Assembly: GCF_029962835.1 (NCBI RefSeq)
Contig: NC_080583.1
Location: forward strand, 54,291,658 to 54,355,657
Length of the DNA: 64,000 nucleotides
Source of the DNA: Magnolia sinica
Lineage: Eukaryota > Streptophyta > Magnoliopsida > Magnoliales > Magnoliaceae
Reading direction: 5' to 3'
Shown here piece by piece: positions 61,664-64,000 of this stretch. The notes under the pieces are model-generated. The model was not told where the DNA came from and made no database searches. It saw only the letters and a list, made by a program, of their open reading frames with translations. The position numbers and the translations under genes are program-made. Positions within the stretch are counted from its first letter, which is position 1; each line of letters begins with the position of its first letter.

Positions 61664-62631
61664 TGTAATGCCCCGTACTTTCTAGTACTCGAGCGTTACC
61701 ATTTAAAACCTAGTTAATGAATAGAAGTAACCTGGACCATCCCTCACGTTGTTCAATAACACCTAGACAAGTTTAGAGGCTAGTCAGGACATCCACTAAC
61801 AACTTTGACTCTCGAACCACCAACTCAGGATCTGCAACATTCCACGAATTAACCCAACCTTTGGATTTTGGCCCCAACCTTGCTATTACAAAATTCAATT
61901 ACTTAAGGCATACTAGGAGGTTCCAAGTAGTCTTAGAGCCATCCATTAGGGGCTGTAGGAGCTGAGTTGAACCCTACATTAGCCAAGAGGGTAAGTTTAA
62001 CTAATCACTTCAAGATAAAGATGTTATAGGTCACCAATACGGATACTGTATACTACTATCACCCTTCGAGGATTAATTAATGGCCAACCAGGCACTTGAA
62101 ACCTCTGAAAACCCCTTTCAACCGTTAAAACAAAATCTTGGACCCATATGGCCATTGAATCGCGATGTATGGGCTAGATAAAGCCTCGAAGAGTTTACTA
62201 CGGCCCACCTGGGCCTCAGTTGCACCCCAAACTAGGCTAGGACCCCTGGGCGTGGCCCCCAAACCGAATGGATGGAATAGATTCATCACAAACATTACTA
62301 TGGACCACACGCGGGGTGCATGTGCACCTAGCATACCCGTGCACGATGTGCACTGAACCAAGCTCGTCGGTTAAATGACTTTTGACCGACCACTCATGCA
62401 AAAACAAGAGGAATCCCTGCTGCCATTTTAGAATTTGAATCTGATGAGCTACAAGCCCCAAAGTGGACTACACTGGGCACTTTCTGGATGATCCAATCCA
62501 TCCATTTTTCTTGTGGGGCCCACCTAACCAAAATGGTATAAGGGTTTGGACCCATGCATAGGAATGTAGGAGTTGGGTCTCAACCATCCATCCCTTTCAT
62601 GTATGGCTAGGATCAAAGATGAGGGACCATC
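61664..62631 (+). repeat. G 3' LTR, first 968 bp
   Basis: TGTAATGCCCCGTACTTTCT... aligned with 54636-55588 of the 5' LTR up to AAGATGAGGGACCAT. There it is interrupted by TGTCACACCCC of an X-family LTR. Confidence 0.88.
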
Positions 62632-64000
62632 TGTCACACCCCAAACTCGGAAACCGGGCTCACGAAATTCCCAATCGCTGTATCTGGTGCCAACAACCTC
62701 TGTAGTACCCCATTCTCGGCTCTCAGCGCCCATACGCCAGATTTCGATCCTGGGATCCTACAAGGAGGATTTTTTTAACATACGTTTATCTCATAAGAAG
62801 CATAACCACAAGTTTAACCAAATCACAGAGGCAACATCATCACATATCCACTAATATAAACAGTTGAATACAGTGTTGAAAAGAAAATATACATATATCG
62901 AAAATCAAGCTCCAGAAGACCACTGCACGCTCCAAGCTCAACGTTGCTGCGACCTATCACCACCTGCACGCATCTATCATCTATAAGCTTATAGAAAGCT
63001 TAGAGGATGGTGTAAGTGTGTACGCAAGGTAAGCGTGCTCAGAATGCAATATCAGAGTAATGCAGAAACATGCTGGTAAGTTCATAAATATCATCAGCCT
63101 TATCTAGGGCATGCGATGTAAAAATATAATAAGCCAATATCATATACTGAGGAAGTAATGTAGATTAGATATGCAATGCGGAGACTAGCAAGTCAAATGT
63201 CATATACTATGGATGCAATGCAATATGCGGTGCAAATAAAATGACTAATCTAGAGCGTGAAGTCAGGATGATAGTACGTAGTATCGCAGGCTATAGGGTC
63301 CATTACAAGGGACTTCTATCCAAACTAGTCTCATACCTAAATTTGGATAGATAGACTCAACATGGTAAACTCTTGATCTCAGGTTGGTCGTGCGCCCCAA
63401 CCGAAATCCTGGCCATTGCGAAGTTACACATAACAATTAGTTGTGCACCATCATCCGGAGTGGATAGTGAATGAATGAATGAATAAGTATAATACTGAGT
63501 ATGCAACTCCTGCTCAATAAGTTCACATATCAGTACCATACATCTCTGGGATCATTACTGGGGTCTAGTACACTCTACATGCAATCGCCGCCCACTGGAT
63601 GTGCAACCATGCATGTGGAAGGACTTCACCATCCGCCTGGCCAGTAGTCAGCTAATATCTACCTGGCACATTGATAGGGGATCCATTTACGAGGTGGTCA
63701 AACTTGGCCTAACTATGCTCACTGCCCTCGGGCGGGTAAGGCCACAACCCCTTCCCAACCGACCACGACATAGTGGGAGATACGGCCTACTAGTATTTGG
63801 CACTCAGGTGCTCATGTATCCACTCGGTCTAGACATTGGGGCATCTCCTAGCCACGAAGGTTTATAAATTTTCACCCAGGGACATTTATAGTGTCCGTAT
63901 GCTAGAATCAAACATTTTTGATGTCCCACCTGGCCATCTATGTCATGCCTGGGGAGGCTACGACCCTGATGTCATTAGGGCGTATAGTAGTTATATCCCA
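62632..64000 (+). mobile_element. X-family LTR, left 1369 bp (copy 3), cut by the window end
   Basis: TGTCACACCCCAAACTCGG matches the start of solo LTR X (699) and the similarity continues to the window end (against about 699-2290), for example GATCCTGGGATCCTACAAGG and CATAAGCTTATAGAAA-CTTAGAGG. By eye roughly 15% different from X. Whether it is a solo LTR or a full element cannot be seen. It is younger than G, whose LTR it interrupts. Confidence 0.82.

Larger units (their letters stand above)
54636..62631 (+). mobile_element. G: chromovirus-type element with giant LTRs and a gag-only interior (right LTR cut)
   Basis: 5' LTR 54636-59486 (4851 bp, TGTAACACCCTG...GGATGTTACA), tRNA-iMet primer site, a short interior with gag and the beginning of a protease-like segment, polypurine tract CTTTAAGGGGGATAGTT, and 3' LTR from 61664, aligned for 968 bp until an X-family LTR cuts it. 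The interior is only about 2.2 kb. RT, RNase H and integrase are absent and gag has several breaks, so this is a non-autonomous fossil. The LTRs differ by about 6-7% by eye over 340 bases. The right end and any target duplication lie outside the window (left flank ATAAA). Confidence 0.87.

Overview
This is a plant nuclear window made almost entirely of nested transposable elements. I find no intact host gene, tRNA, rRNA or CRISPR array. The evidence for a plant is Athila-type Ty3/gypsy elements primed by tRNA-Asp, Tekay-type chromovirus elements primed by tRNA-iMet, a CACTA transposon with CACTAC ends, and host exon pieces matching NPF/PTR and WAT1-related transporters. A GTGGGGCCCACC-rich dispersed repeat recurs throughout. 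I associate such sequence with early-diverging angiosperms such as magnoliids, but that is weak inference.

Layout. (1) 1-14790: an old Athila element, 'Athila A' (+). Its left LTR holds the tail of one large foreign LTR (1-99) and a complete 4800-bp solo LTR of the same family, 'X' (699-5498, duplication AAGTG on both sides). A hAT-like MITE rich in GGGTT (8631-9296) sits in its coding region. (2) 14791-16500: a short spacer with a worn gypsy-type relic. (3) 16501-47449: a Tekay-like chromovirus on the minus strand, 'T'. Its left-hand (3') LTR is split by a 19.6-kb CACTA transposon (18594-38223), and that CACTA is itself split by a second Athila element, 'Athila B' (27536-36791, duplication GGATC on both sides). 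(4) 47450-54635: worn minus-strand LTR material, Copia-like and Athila-like, interrupted by a 3093-bp solo LTR, 'S' (48968-52060, duplication CCTTA). (5) 54636-64000: a chromovirus-type element, 'G', with 4.85-kb LTRs around only about 2.2 kb of gag-type interior. Its right LTR is cut by another X-family LTR (62632 onward) that runs off the window.

The most informative object is the CACTA element. Its interior carries pieces of at least three unrelated host genes: the first two exons of an NPF/NRT1-PTR transporter with start codon and splice sites (minus), one exon of the CCT2 (TCP-1 beta) chaperonin (plus), and the first exon of a WAT1/EamA transporter (minus). No transposase domain was recognised, so it looks like a gene-capturing, non-autonomous CACTA.

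Insertion order follows from the nesting: T, then CACTA, then Athila B. My by-eye LTR divergence agrees: roughly a tenth for T, and about 6-7% for Athila B, Athila A and G. Two repeat modules cut across families. One is an approximately 80-bp block shared by the LTRs of T, S and G. The other is the GTGGGGCCCACC-type dispersed unit found in LTR X, the CACTA, a MITE and the spacer.
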